From Nicotiana tabacum (lineage: Eukaryota > Streptophyta > Magnoliopsida > Solanales > Solanaceae), in contig NC_134082.1 in assembly GCF_000715075.1 (NCBI RefSeq), positions 146,928,948 to 146,992,947 on the forward strand: DNA of 64,000 nt, given 5' to 3'. Shown here piece after piece: positions 36,801 through 48,800 of this stretch. The first letter of the stretch is position 1, and each line of letters opens with the position of its first letter. Under the pieces are notes generated by a model, which worked only from the letters and a program-made list of their open reading frames with translations, was not told the DNA's origin and made no database searches. Position numbers and translations under genes: made by a program.

Positions 36801-39800
36801 ATAAATAGAACTCATAAAATTATGCATAAAAATTGTCAAGAAATGAATTACAGTTCAAACAACAACAACAACAAAGCCAGTTTAACCCATACATGAGGTC
36901 TGGGGAGGGTAGTGTGTACGCAGCCTTACCCCTATCCTATAAAGGCATAGAGGCTATTTCCGATAGACCCTCGGCTAAAGAAACGGTAAGAAATGAATTA
37001 CAGGTCAAATCAATCTTTGAGAGGAGGGGAGGGCTCACCGGATCAGTAGTCTAAGCCGGAATCAGATGTTAGATCGAGAAGAGACGAGAGATTTGAATTT
37101 GGGAGAAGAAGACAAAATTTCAACAGGAGGGAAAGACGTGAATGGGTTAGTGATGCGGACTGGAAAGGTAGAATGGGCAGGTCATCTTCTAATTATCCTA
37201 GGGCCAGGCAAGTTTTCAGCAAGTATAGGCCTGGGCCTCCTCACATGGGCCCAACAACTTTTCCCAATTCTATTAGAATTGATCCTAAGGGGCCCAGATT
37301 ATTTCAAGCTGCGTCTGTTAAGGCTCCTAAGCATATGGGAACAGTCATTCTTCCTTCTTCTGCCAATGGTGCTACACACAGTGGCATTTCTGCACTGAGC
37401 TCTAGTGACCTTCGCCTTTCTTCGATGGCCGCTGCTTCAGGGGCGGCATCGGCTATAGATGGTGTTGTTACTCCACGACCTCCTGCCTCTAATGGACCCA
37501 GCTCCATCGCCCCCTCATATGCTCCTGGGCTTAGTTGTGTTGAGGCTACACTTCAAGCTTCTTCTTCTGGGAAGATCGTTGAGCATGCCCCATCTGATGT
37601 TAGTGTCGGACCAGTATTTCCAGTTAAGATGTCGCCAAGGGCTCCATACTCTCCTCCTTCCTGCTACCCTACTGGTGTTCCTGGTCATTCTTGTAGCAGC
37701 GGGGTGCTAATTTCAGAGATTGATACCCCTCAAGGAAATGGTAAGATCCTTTCGGCACCTAAAGTTCCTATTGTTAGCAATGCTATGGTCTTGTATTCCT
37801 CCGGTAGGGGCAAGGAAATGGTACATATAGAAGATGCATGTCCAATCTCGTCACGGATTGGAGGAGGGGATATGTCTTTCTGGATGGAGGATAAACTATT
37901 AAACTTTGGGAAGTTTCTAGGTGTTTCTTTTGGAGGTAAGGAAGATAGGGTGTTAGAACTGTTGAGGGAGATTGAGCAACAATCTTGTTATGATGGTGCA
38001 GGGAGGGAGTTGGGTTAAGGTGTTAAGCAAAATATTTAGGGGATGTAGTGGTGTACCAGAGAAGGGGCCGGGTGTGTGACAGGGAGAAAGGGAGCTTGGT
38101 TAGAGGGGGTGGGGAGAAGGGGGATAATGTTTCTTATGGAAGTTAAGATACTTTCATGGAATGTGAGGGGGATGAATGACCCAAACAAAAGGGTCATCAT
38201 TAAAGTGGGAGTTAGAGAGTGGGGTGCTAACCTAGTTTGCTTTCAGGAGTCAAAAATGGAAGTTTTGTTGGATGTGATTGTGAGGAGTGTTTGGGGAGGT
38301 AGTTGGGTAAAATATGACTGGGTTCTAGCAGTGGGAAGTGCCGGGGGCATTCTTCTAATGTGGGATGATAGAAGCTTGGAGGTAAAGGAGATTAAGAAGG
38401 GAGTTTTTTCTTTAGCAGCTCTTGTCAAAGATAGAGTGAGTGGGGTGGAGTGGGGATTTAGGGGAGTGTACGGACCGGTAGGAGAAGGGTCCAAGGTGTT
38501 TTTCTTGGAGGAACTGGCCAATATGATGGGGGAATGAGACATTCCTGGGTTCTGGGGGAGACTTTAACACTATTAGATTCCCGGAGGAGAGAGTAGGGTG
38601 TAGTATGATTTCAAGGGCCATGGAGGAGTTTTCTGACTTCATCAATGATCACTTTCTCATTGATCTTCCTCTGTCAGGGGAAAGGTTTACTTGGGCCAGG
38701 GCGGAGGATTCCAACTCAAGGTCTAGACTTGATAGATTTCTGATATCGCCCTCCTGGGATGAGCTGGTGCCGAATGTGCTGCAGATTCCTTTACCTAGGC
38801 TGACTTCGGATCATTTGCCTATCTTGCTAGATGGATGTAGAGGGAGGGGGTGCGTGCTCCCTTCCGATTCGAGAACATGTGGTTGAAGGTGCCAGGATTT
38901 GGTGACAAGGTGAAAGAATGGTGGGCAAGCTACGGGGTATTAGGGACACCTTCATTCCGTCTTTCGAAGAAACTTAAATTGCTCAAGGGAGATATTATTA
39001 GGTGGAATAAGGAGGTTTTTGGGAGGGTAGAGGTTAAAATGAGGGAGCTTATGCATGAATTGAGGGATCTAGAGAGAGGGGAAGGGGTGAGGGAGTTAGA
39101 TGAATATGAGAAAGAGAGATTAGGGGAGGTTAAGAGGGAAATAGTCGAGTTAGCAATAGCTCAGGAGACTAGTTGGCGGCAAAAATCGAGGGCGCTATGG
39201 TTAAAGGAAGGAGATTCGAATACCAAATTTCTCCACAGGGTGGCGGTTGCAAATCGAAGGAGAAACTTCATAGAGTCCTTAGTTGTGGATGGGGTGAGGA
39301 TTGAGGGAGAGGAGGAGGTAAAAGGGGCGATAGTGGGGTTTTATGAGAAGTTATACAAAGAGGAAGTTGGTTGGATGTCGACTTTGGGAGGAATAGAGTT
39401 CAACCACATAGGGGAGGGAGACAATGAAGGGCTTTCGAGGAGGAGGAGGTGCACGAGGTTGTGTCGAATTGTGTTGGTGATAAGGCCCCCGACCCTGATG
39501 GTTTCTCTTTGGCCTTCTTCCAGCTTTGTTGGGACACCATCAAGGGGGAGTTGATGGAAGCCATTGAATACTTCCATGTGAATGGTGTTTTCGGGAGAAG
39601 TATCAATGCTTCTTTTATTACTATTGTGCCTAAGAAAGAAGGTGCATCTTGTATCAGTGACTACATACCTATTAGTCTCGTGGGGAGCATTTACAAGATT
39701 ATTTCTAAAGTGCTTTCCAATAGAGTCAAGAAGGTTCTTGACGTGTCTGTTTCGTCCTCTTTTGTGGAAGGTAGGCAAATCCTGGATGCTGCTTTGGTGG

Positions 39801-42800
39801 CAAATGAACTTGTAGACTCCAGAAGGAAAAATAGAGATCCCGACTTACTATGCAAGTTGGACCTTTGAGAAGGCTTTCGACCATGTCAATTGGGAGTTCC
39901 TGGATTTCATTATGATGCGGATGGGGTTTGGGGCAAGATGGAGGGGATGGATCAAGTTCTGTATTTCCTCGGTCAGATTCTCTGCCCTGGTTAATGGTAG
40001 CCCGTGTGGTTTCTTTGGCAGCTCCAGGGGTCTCATGCAAGGAGACCCCCTATCCCCAATGCTATTCATTCTAGTGATGGATGCTTCGAGTAAAATGATG
40101 GATTGAGCGGCGGGCGGAGGCTTCTTGAGAGGATTCTCAGCTCCGATCGGGGTGCCTAGTGCCCGAAAAGCCTCTCATTTGCTTTTTGCGGATGACACCC
40201 TGATTTTCTGTGATGCCGATATGGATCAGTTGACCTACCTGAAGCAGGTCCTGCAGTGGTTTAAGATAGTATCAGGTCTCAAAATCAACCTCGGCAAGTG
40301 TGAGATTTTCCCAGTGGGTGAGGTTGCTAACATTGATGCTTTGTCTTATGTTCTCAGATGTAAGGTGGGCTCCCTTCGCACTACTCACGTCTCCCATTGG
40401 GCGCTTCGCATAAGGATACTACGGTTTGGAATCCAGTGATCGAAAGGGTTGAAAAAAGATTAGCAGGCTGACAGAAACGGTACTTGTCAAAAGGCGGAAA
40501 GGAAGTGCTCATTAAAAGCACTTTATCGAGTATGCCCACCTATTACTTGTCCCTGTTGCAAGCTCCTGTGAGCGTCACAGAAAAACTGGTGCGACTTCAA
40601 AGGAATTTTCTATGGGATGCAGCGGATGGAACTAGAAAGTATCATCTAGTGAATTGGCAGATAGTCACTTCCCAAAGAAGTGGGGTGGATTTAGGGAAAT
40701 GGGTGGGGAGATTCGGGGTAGAAGAGCATGCTCTATGGAGGGAGGTCATAGTAGAAAAGTATGATTCCACGGGAGGGGTTGGAGGACCAAGGCAATCACA
40801 ACACCTTTCGGGTGTGGCATGTGGAGGAGTATCATGAAAAATTGGGAAGCATTCAGTGGCAACATAACTTACATGGTGGGCGATGGAAGGAGAATAAGCT
40901 TTTGGCATCAGAGGTGGTGTGGAGAGAATACTCTGAGCGCCTCTTTCCCACACGTCTTCAGAGTTTCAAACCAGAAGGAATTGATGGTTCATCAAATTTG
41001 TAAGGAGCATGAAGGGGGGTTAGTATTTAGAAGAAACATGCAAGATTGGGAGATTGCAGAACTCCAAGATTGCGAAGCTCCAAAATTTATTGACATTGCT
41101 ATATGGGCAAGACAGGCCTCAGCCATCTTGTGATTCTTGGAGATGGGGTTTGCGTGGCGATGGTTTGTTCACCGTAAAGTCCTTTTACCAGAGTATGTTG
41201 GTAAGAGAGGAGGCCTCTTTTCCATACTCCTCGATCTGGATTCCTAAGGCGCCTACGAAGGTGTGCTTTTTTGCATGGCTAGCGGCGAGGGGAGTGATTT
41301 TGACTGCTGAGAATCTGCGAAAGAGGGGAATTACACCTGTTAGTTGGTGCTATATGTGTAAAGAAGTTGATCATCTTTTGTTGCATTGCCCTGTGTCCTC
41401 GGTTTTGTGGAGGGCGAGCCTGAACCTTTTTGGTATTCAGTGGGTGATGCCAAGCACTGTAAAGGAAATGCTATATAGCTGGGCCGGTTTCTGTAGAAGA
41501 AGAAAGCAAAAGGCGTGGAAGTTCGCCCCGTTAGCTCTCATGTGGATAGTTTGGAGGGAGAGAAATATGAGAGCTTTTGAGGGGATTGAGTCTCTTTTTT
41601 CACATCTTAAGAATAGTCTTTTATCTTTGATCGCTTTTTGTTGCACTCATATAGCCCCTATTTGTATAGAATCAAGTTCTGATGTAAATTCTCTACTTTT
41701 TGGTATACTTCTTGTATAGGGGAGTTCTCTCCCTTTTGATTAATACAATTTACCTTATCAAAAAAAAAAAAGACTAAATTTTTTCCCCCCGAACGACTAA
41801 AATATTGTCAATTTAAAATCAAAACTACCGGATTCTCCCCTCAAAATGGAACAAATACTTTCCTAACTCTTCAATAGACCTTTAAAGTTATTTATCAAGT
41901 CGATAAATGTATCTTACCTCAAGAAGATAAATATAGATCGAATGGTTCTTCCTTGAACTGCACTGCCTCTTTCTAACCAAAATAGTAGTGACTCAGTGGC
42001 AGAATATAATCAATATGTTGCTATTAAGCGACATCTACGTTCCCACCACCACTTGCATAAATACTGTCGCTAAACATGTCGTAGAAAATAAAAAAAAAAC
42101 GATCTAAAATAGTAAAATTGTGCAAGAGAATTTTAATGAAAAATATTATAAGAATGTAGGTGATGCATTTCAAGAAAATTTCTCGAGGATAGTAATTTTC
42201 CACTCTATGCAAATGGTTTAATGAAAATTTGACACCCAGGCTACATGCCTACTAAAGAAATTAAAGTTGCACAATTTAATTTTTTTCTATCACAAAAACA
42301 CCAACCCCAAAGAAAAAATGAATCTTAGAATCGGAATATGGGATTTCAGAAAGAAGAATGAAAATATTCTTCAAAATTAGTAGAAGGAAAATTTCACAGA
42401 ATGTGTTTAAGAAGAAATACTATTGCCTATTGTTGAAATCAGTAAGACGTTACACATGACATATATTGGAATTATGAAAACTATTACAAGCCAACAAGTA
42501 ATTAAACTCAAAATACTAATTCCTAACAGCTTGTTTGGATGGTTGTTACCAGTTGTATCGTATCGTATTGTTACTTTAAATACAATGTTTGTTTTGATTG
42601 TTACTTACATTTTATTGTATCGTATCGTTAAATCTGTCGTTACGTAACGATGAAATGTGCCACTTTATGTAACGACCGATTTGGTGTGGTCGCATCGTTT
42701 CCTTGTGTTTTTCTCTCAATCTCACCCTTCATTATTATTAAATAATTTTATTTTATCATTTACCCTACCTTTTTATATACCATCTCATAATTTTTCTTTA

Positions 42801-45800
42801 TAATATTGCAAGTTTATTCATCATATTACTGGTGCATGATACCATGAAACGACGGCAAAACGACACAATCCATCCAAACATTGTATTCATCAAACGATAC
42901 AGTACGATACGATACGATACGATACGATACGATACGATACGATACGGTACGGTACGGTACGGTACGGTACGATACGATACGATTTTCTCATAGTATATTT
43001 TATTTACTTCAAATGGGAGCCTTTAAATATATAAGACTTTAGTTTTTAAAAGTTATTTTGGTAATCTAAAGGAACACAACCCTTCAAATCAAGGCATTAA
43101 ATTTTTTATAGTAGTTCTTTTGTAACGGCCAAATAATTTGTTTAAAATTAGTTACTAATGAAAGAACACAACTATTTAGAAAAGACACGATATGCATTAA
43201 TATTTTCCTGGTATTTCTTTAACTATTATTATTAAATATAAATATATATTATTAAGGGTATTTTAGTAATTCAACTTTTTGTTTTGGGCTTCCCACTTTT
43301 AACATAGTATATATAGATAGATTATGCATGACTCATGACCGGTTGTGTACATATATGTGTGGGTAACATATTTAGTAGCAAATAGAGCAGCTGATGCTTT
43401 GTTTTGAATTATATTTAAGTATATAATATCCCACATGCAGTATATACATGCATCTAAAGGGGTTTATAAAGGTCTTGAGTAACTCCATCCATAGCCTTAG
43501 GTTTTGGACCGGATATTTAGTTTATTTCACATGATATCATAGTCAAACCTTTGGTTAGACCCCTTCTCATACCGGAAAAGGGCCTAAACTATCCCTTCGT
43601 TTGCTAAATGGTTTATAAATACCCTCCGTCCAAAAAACAAACGACGTTAATTCTATTAACAAAAATACCCCCGCGACTAACGGCAGAATTGGTAGGTCTT
43701 TCATTTAATGACGTGACGATTTTTAACTGGGCCACGTGGCAATCTTTGACTGGAACAAGAAATGGATATTATTTCAACCCATTTACCTTATCCGACCCAT
43801 TTACAAAAATAGGTGGTATCTATCACACTCATTCCCACTCATCTTACCTCCCCTTTTCTTCTTCTCCAATTGGGACACCGCATACACACAATAACAAATT
43901 AATTAAAGAATAGATAAAACCCAAAATCAAATAACCCGAAATTCAAACCAGATTCTGAAATTTCTCCAATCAAACTCAGGATAAGTATTGAAACTCTTAA
44001 ATGGAAAATCAACAGATACATTTGGGTTGTTAAGTAAGAAGACAAGGATCAAAACAAACCAAAAATCTGAAACAAAAAAATTGAGCTCAGATGCTAAAAT
44101 TGTCCAAATCTATCAATCAAATATAGGAGAAATATTGAAACTTTGAAAGAGACAAGTAATGGGAACCTTTGGATTGTTCATAAGAAGATAAAAGAGTCAC
44201 GAAATAACAGAGAAAAAACAACTACATAAAACTGATACAAGCACACAAGAAAATTGAAACCCAGGTGCTAAAAAGCTTGAAATTATCACATTCTAGGATA
44301 AAGATTGAATCTATAAAAGGTAAAAAAAAGAAGTAAATGGTTACCTTTGGGATCTTCATAAGAAGAAGAAGAAGAGGACAAAGAGCCATGAATTGCAGAT
44401 GAAGAAGTGAAAGCCAAAGCCATATTTTCACACACAAAGAAAGATTTGTTTCAGCAAAGAAACGTTAAAAATTCTTTGTGAGATGAGAGTGGGTGAGAGT
44501 GAGTGTGCTGGCCTGCTGGGTGATAAGGAAAAAGAGAGAAAAAAAGAGTAAAGAAAATAATTAAGCGGGTCAAATAAATAGGGTCGGACCAGGTAAATGG
44601 GTAAAAATAAGACCCATATTTGATTCTTGGTCAATAATGCCACGTGACCCAGTTAAAAATCGTCACGTCATTAAATGAAAGACCCATCAATTCTGCCGTT
44701 AGTCGCGGGGTATGTTTGTTACTAGAATTAACGTCGTGTGTTTTTTTGGACGGGTAGATGGACGGAGGGTGTTTATAAACCATTTAGCAAACTATAAAGG
44801 TAGTTTTGGCCCGTTCTCATACTCGTTAGTCTGCATTAAAGTCCTTATAAAAAGGTCTGCGTTCAAGTCATAGTGTGAAGCCCAAAAATCAAGTTACAAG
44901 TGCCGAGGGTGCTGAGCTGTGTTTAATATCCCACATCTTATATACGGGCAACCGAAGTGGTTTATAGAGGTCTTGTGCCAATCAGCCATGACTTTAGGGT
45001 TTTGAGTTGGATGCTTCTCCGCATAAAGCATTATAAGCAGTTCATCTGGTGATAACTTTGTATACGGAATGTGCCCAATTCATGATTTACGAAAACTCTA
45101 ATTACAAAATACGAGTAGCTGTATTTTGGTCGGTAATAGTATTATTTGGTTTTGGAGAAACTATTTTTGAAGCTAACATTTACTCGAGAGCATGTCAAAA
45201 AATATCTCCATATATTGGCCAGTGTACTTATGTGGAAGTTCTCGTCCTCATGATCAGAATCTGGGTTGCTATAACATTCGTATAGAACTACATGATGAGG
45301 TCGGCTAGTTGAAGCAATATTTTATTTTTATATTCATATTGAGCATTTCTTAGCTAGTTAACCATTTTAGCTCCAACCTCTCTTTCTCGGGTCCCTTATC
45401 AATAAGCTTCTTTCTGGAGTCTTAAATGGACCACATCATCCAAAATGATGTAGTTATGTTTTTTATAATCATTATGGATGAGAACATATAAAAACATCCA
45501 TACTACAGTTGGTTATATTATAATTTTGGTTTAAATTTGTCTGGGCAATACTCCCTTGTAAACTTCCTCTTATCAAATTAAGTTAGTCCTTGTTCCTTTT
45601 GGTCTTTCTTGAAAAGTAAGTGCTATTACTAAAATTGTTTGGAACCTGATGGGGCATCTTTTCAGCTAACTACGATTCTGTTTTACATTCCAGATTGTTT
45701 TTGTAGATTCAATTACACCTCATTCAAAGATTTTACGTTTTAGCTCTCTGTAGGTTAAAATGGTTCTCTCTCATCTAAAGTCAGGAGAGCATCATCAAGA

Positions 45801-48800
45801 ATATTATGTGTAGAATATTCAGAATGACTATAATATATCACAAAATATTCTTAATAATTAGTACTCCCTTCGTCCCAATTTATGTGGCATTGACTTGGCA
45901 TGATACTTAAGAAAGAAAGATTTTTGAAACTTGTCTAAAATAAGCCATACACGTTTGTGTGGCTATAAATCATCTCTCTAAGGGTAAAATGAGAAATTTA
46001 AAATTAACTTGTTTCTAAATAAAGGTGACACTATATTTGGGACAGACTAGAAAAGAAAATGTCTCACATTGGCGGAGGGAGTATATGTTATTCTTGAAAA
46101 GTTAACAGAATCATTAAGAGTATCATTTACTAGTATATTCTTAACTGATTGTTTCATAATACCAAGATCTCAACTTTTTATTTGTAATAAGAAGAGTGTT
46201 GTCCCTCTTTTTCTTCTCCCTTTTGCACAACTAATTGGGACTAAGGTTGTATATTCCATTGAACAAGTAGAAATATTATAGAACTTCTAATTTCTGTTAT
46301 ATTTCATTGTCTTTTCTACTGATTGATGTACAAATGTCTATGTGTGTGTACATATGCATTTATGTAGCTGCAGTTGCTGTTGCTGTACCGTAGCACATAG
46401 ACAAACAAACCATAAAGCTAGCTATGCTGAAAATATAGTTTGAACTGAAGCAGAAAGTTTTGGCTTTATCACTTCTATTTGAATGCAGCAAATGGTAGAA
46501 AGAGAAAATATAGTTTGAACCGAAGCAGAAAGTTTTGGCTTTCCCTCCTGTTTCTTACCTCTTCAGTTAGTCTCATGATTCCCTTTTTTCCAGCTTCCCA
46601 GCAAACACAGGGGCCAAGGGGTGCAGGACAGGTGGCTTCTGGTGCTCCAGGGAAGCCTCCACGCCCATTTCCCATTTCCCAGCCCAATGAAGTTGTGCAG
46701 CCTAGTCAACAGAAGCCTAAAGTTCCTGCACTGGAGAAGCATCTTGTTGACCAACTTAGCCAAGAGGAACAGGATGCATTGACCTCTAAGTTCCAGGAAG
46801 CAACTGATGCAGAAAAGAAGGTGAAATTAAATTGTTCTTTCAACTGCTATTTTTGTCCTCACTCTTTATCAGTTCTTCCATTACTTTCATCATTTTCCAT
46901 GATTATCCAAATTTAAGTTTCATGAATTGGGTATTCAACTAAACCACTGAGAAAAGGAATGGTAACTTGACAATGGTCTTGAACAGTATGTGTCTGCTAG
47001 TCACAACCAAAGTTGCAAGACTTGCAACAGAATGCAGTTCTCACTGCAGGAAACTTAATATGATTGCCTGGTCTATTCTGTGTTCTTTTATTTCTACACC
47101 AGATCTGATATTCTGGAAGACAAATGAATACTTTTCTTTATGAACCAATTGACAAATGGTTTGTATGATGTGTTAAACAACAATGCTACCATTTTTGCTT
47201 CAGAATGTGAATTATATGCACGGTCTGGATAGTGTTGTGTCTGGCTTGTCATAATTTCCGTGGTTGATGGTCATCAAAGTTATAGCACTAACTTTTGATT
47301 ATTTCTCAGTGTTTAGAGAACCATGTCCAAAGCATATTTGATAGTTTCTGAATTATCCTTAGTTGTTAATTTGATGCTATGGAGGATCAAGTGCTGATCT
47401 GCATGTTTGCATTTAACTTAATTCTAGTGAAGCCTCTTCTTTTGTCAGTTAATGCTTGCTTACTTCCAAGTGCTTGTAACTGCTAAAAATTATTAATACA
47501 ATTTTTCTTTACCTCTTTGCTATAATGTCGTAGGTCATGGAATTGGAGAAGGAAATTTTGGACGCTAAAGAAAAGATTCAGTTTTACCATGCAAAGATGC
47601 AAGAACTAGTGAGTGTCGATTCTTTATGCACCTCAAGTTCAATCAATTATATTTAGAGATCTATATATCTATGTGTCTTTCATAATGCTTTAAGCTGAGG
47701 GTTAAATCCTTACAAAGTCCTTCACTCTCCTTTTGGTCTGTTCTCTTTGAAGCAGTGAATGTTGAGTATTTGAGTGGTAGTGTGTCTTGTAAGAGCAGTG
47801 TATGATTTTAAATTACATTACTAAAATGGTCTGCCTTCCGCTTTTGTTTCTTTTACCAGATTCTATACAAAAGTCGATGTGACAATAGACTAAATGAGAT
47901 CACTCAAAGAACTTCTGCTGACAAAAGAGAGGTAAAAACATATCTGAATATAGGAAACCACAGATCTCCAAATATATGTTGTTTAACTTAAAATGGAGAA
48001 TTTGATAGGTTGAGTTATTGGCTAAAAAGTATGAAGAGAAATACAAGCAGACAGGAGATGTTGCTTCTAAATTGACAATTGAAGAGGCAACTTTTCGGGA
48101 TATTCAGGTATTTGTGGATTTTTTCGTCAAATGTATTGGTGTAAAGTTAACTTTCCTCTTCTCTTATTTTTTTTTTTGTAAATCATATGAAATTGGCTGA
48201 GCTTGCAAATAAACGTTGTTATGTTGCTGAACCTTTTATAGGAGAAAAAAATGGAGCTATACAAGGAAATTGTTAAAATGGATCAAGATGGCAAGACTGA
48301 TGGTATCCAGGTTGGTATATTGTTTCACTAATGGATTTGATAGAGATATTAGAACTTTTCTGAATCAGAAGTTTTTCTTTTATAGGATCGTGCTAGCCAT
48401 ATCCAGATGAACCTTGAGGAGCTAGTAAAAGCACTGAATGAACGATGCAAAACTTATGGTTTACGAGCTAAACCAACTACACTGCTTGAGCTTCCATTTG
48501 GTAATTGTACAAGTCTTTGTGTACTTTGTTTGATGATATAAATTTTCATTGGGTTGTCATCTGTTGCTGTATTTTTACTATAAAAAATCTAATAAAGAAG
48601 ATTGTTTCAAAATATAACTCCAATCCCTTGTTATCTTTTTGTGCTGAGTTGTGACTGACTAAGTTATTGCTCGTGAGAAGAATTTTGATAATAAAGAACT
48701 GTTTCCTGGAAGAAATTGTGGATCTAGCGGAGATCTTTTTGTTCTTAAAAGTGCCATTTGAGTTTCACTTTTCTTGGCTAATAATATAATGAGCTGGACT

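Larger units (their letters stand above)
37010..41771 (+). mobile_element. L1-type LINE, decayed, in EH intron 3
   Basis: On the plus strand, the same as the host gene, ORF1-like sequence, an AP endonuclease, a reverse transcriptase, a zf-RVT region and an A-tail (41760-41771) follow in order. The 3' UTR ends ttaatacaatttaccttatc just before the tail, as in other plant L1 copies. Many frameshifts break both reading frames. I found no convincing target duplication, so the 5' border, set right after the SINE duplication, is approximate. The 5' end is probably close to complete because ORF1 is represented. Confidence 0.88.
35978..46593 (+). other. Intron 3 of the EH gene, 10.6 kb, filled with transposons
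   Basis: The donor gtaaat (after ACACCAG) at 35978 and the acceptor ttccag ending at 46593 give phase 1 and the correct protein join [12 protein letters not shown]. The intron holds a possible Helitron terminus (36010), a TS-like SINE (36860-36987), a decayed L1 (about 37010-41771), a pentanucleotide MITE (about 42528-42983), a long-TIR MULE (43573-44813) and a Stowaway MITE (45864-46081). Read-through of the donor would add about eight codons and stop at 36001-36003. Confidence 0.9.

Noticed and set aside
43608..43913. 101-aa plus-strand frame
   Set aside because: It lies in the inverted-repeat arm of the MULE-like element; similar frames would arise at the other arm.
43430..45030. Similar phrases near 43430 and 44925 (taatatcccacat, then ggtttataaaggtcttg) considered as a pair of LTRs
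   Set aside because: They look like related promoter/leader pieces of an old element, but similarity is short, no TG...CA borders were found and the MULE with its own target duplication lies between them.
46069..46281. 70-aa plus-strand frame in EH intron 3
   Set aside because: It starts in the Stowaway end and has no domain.
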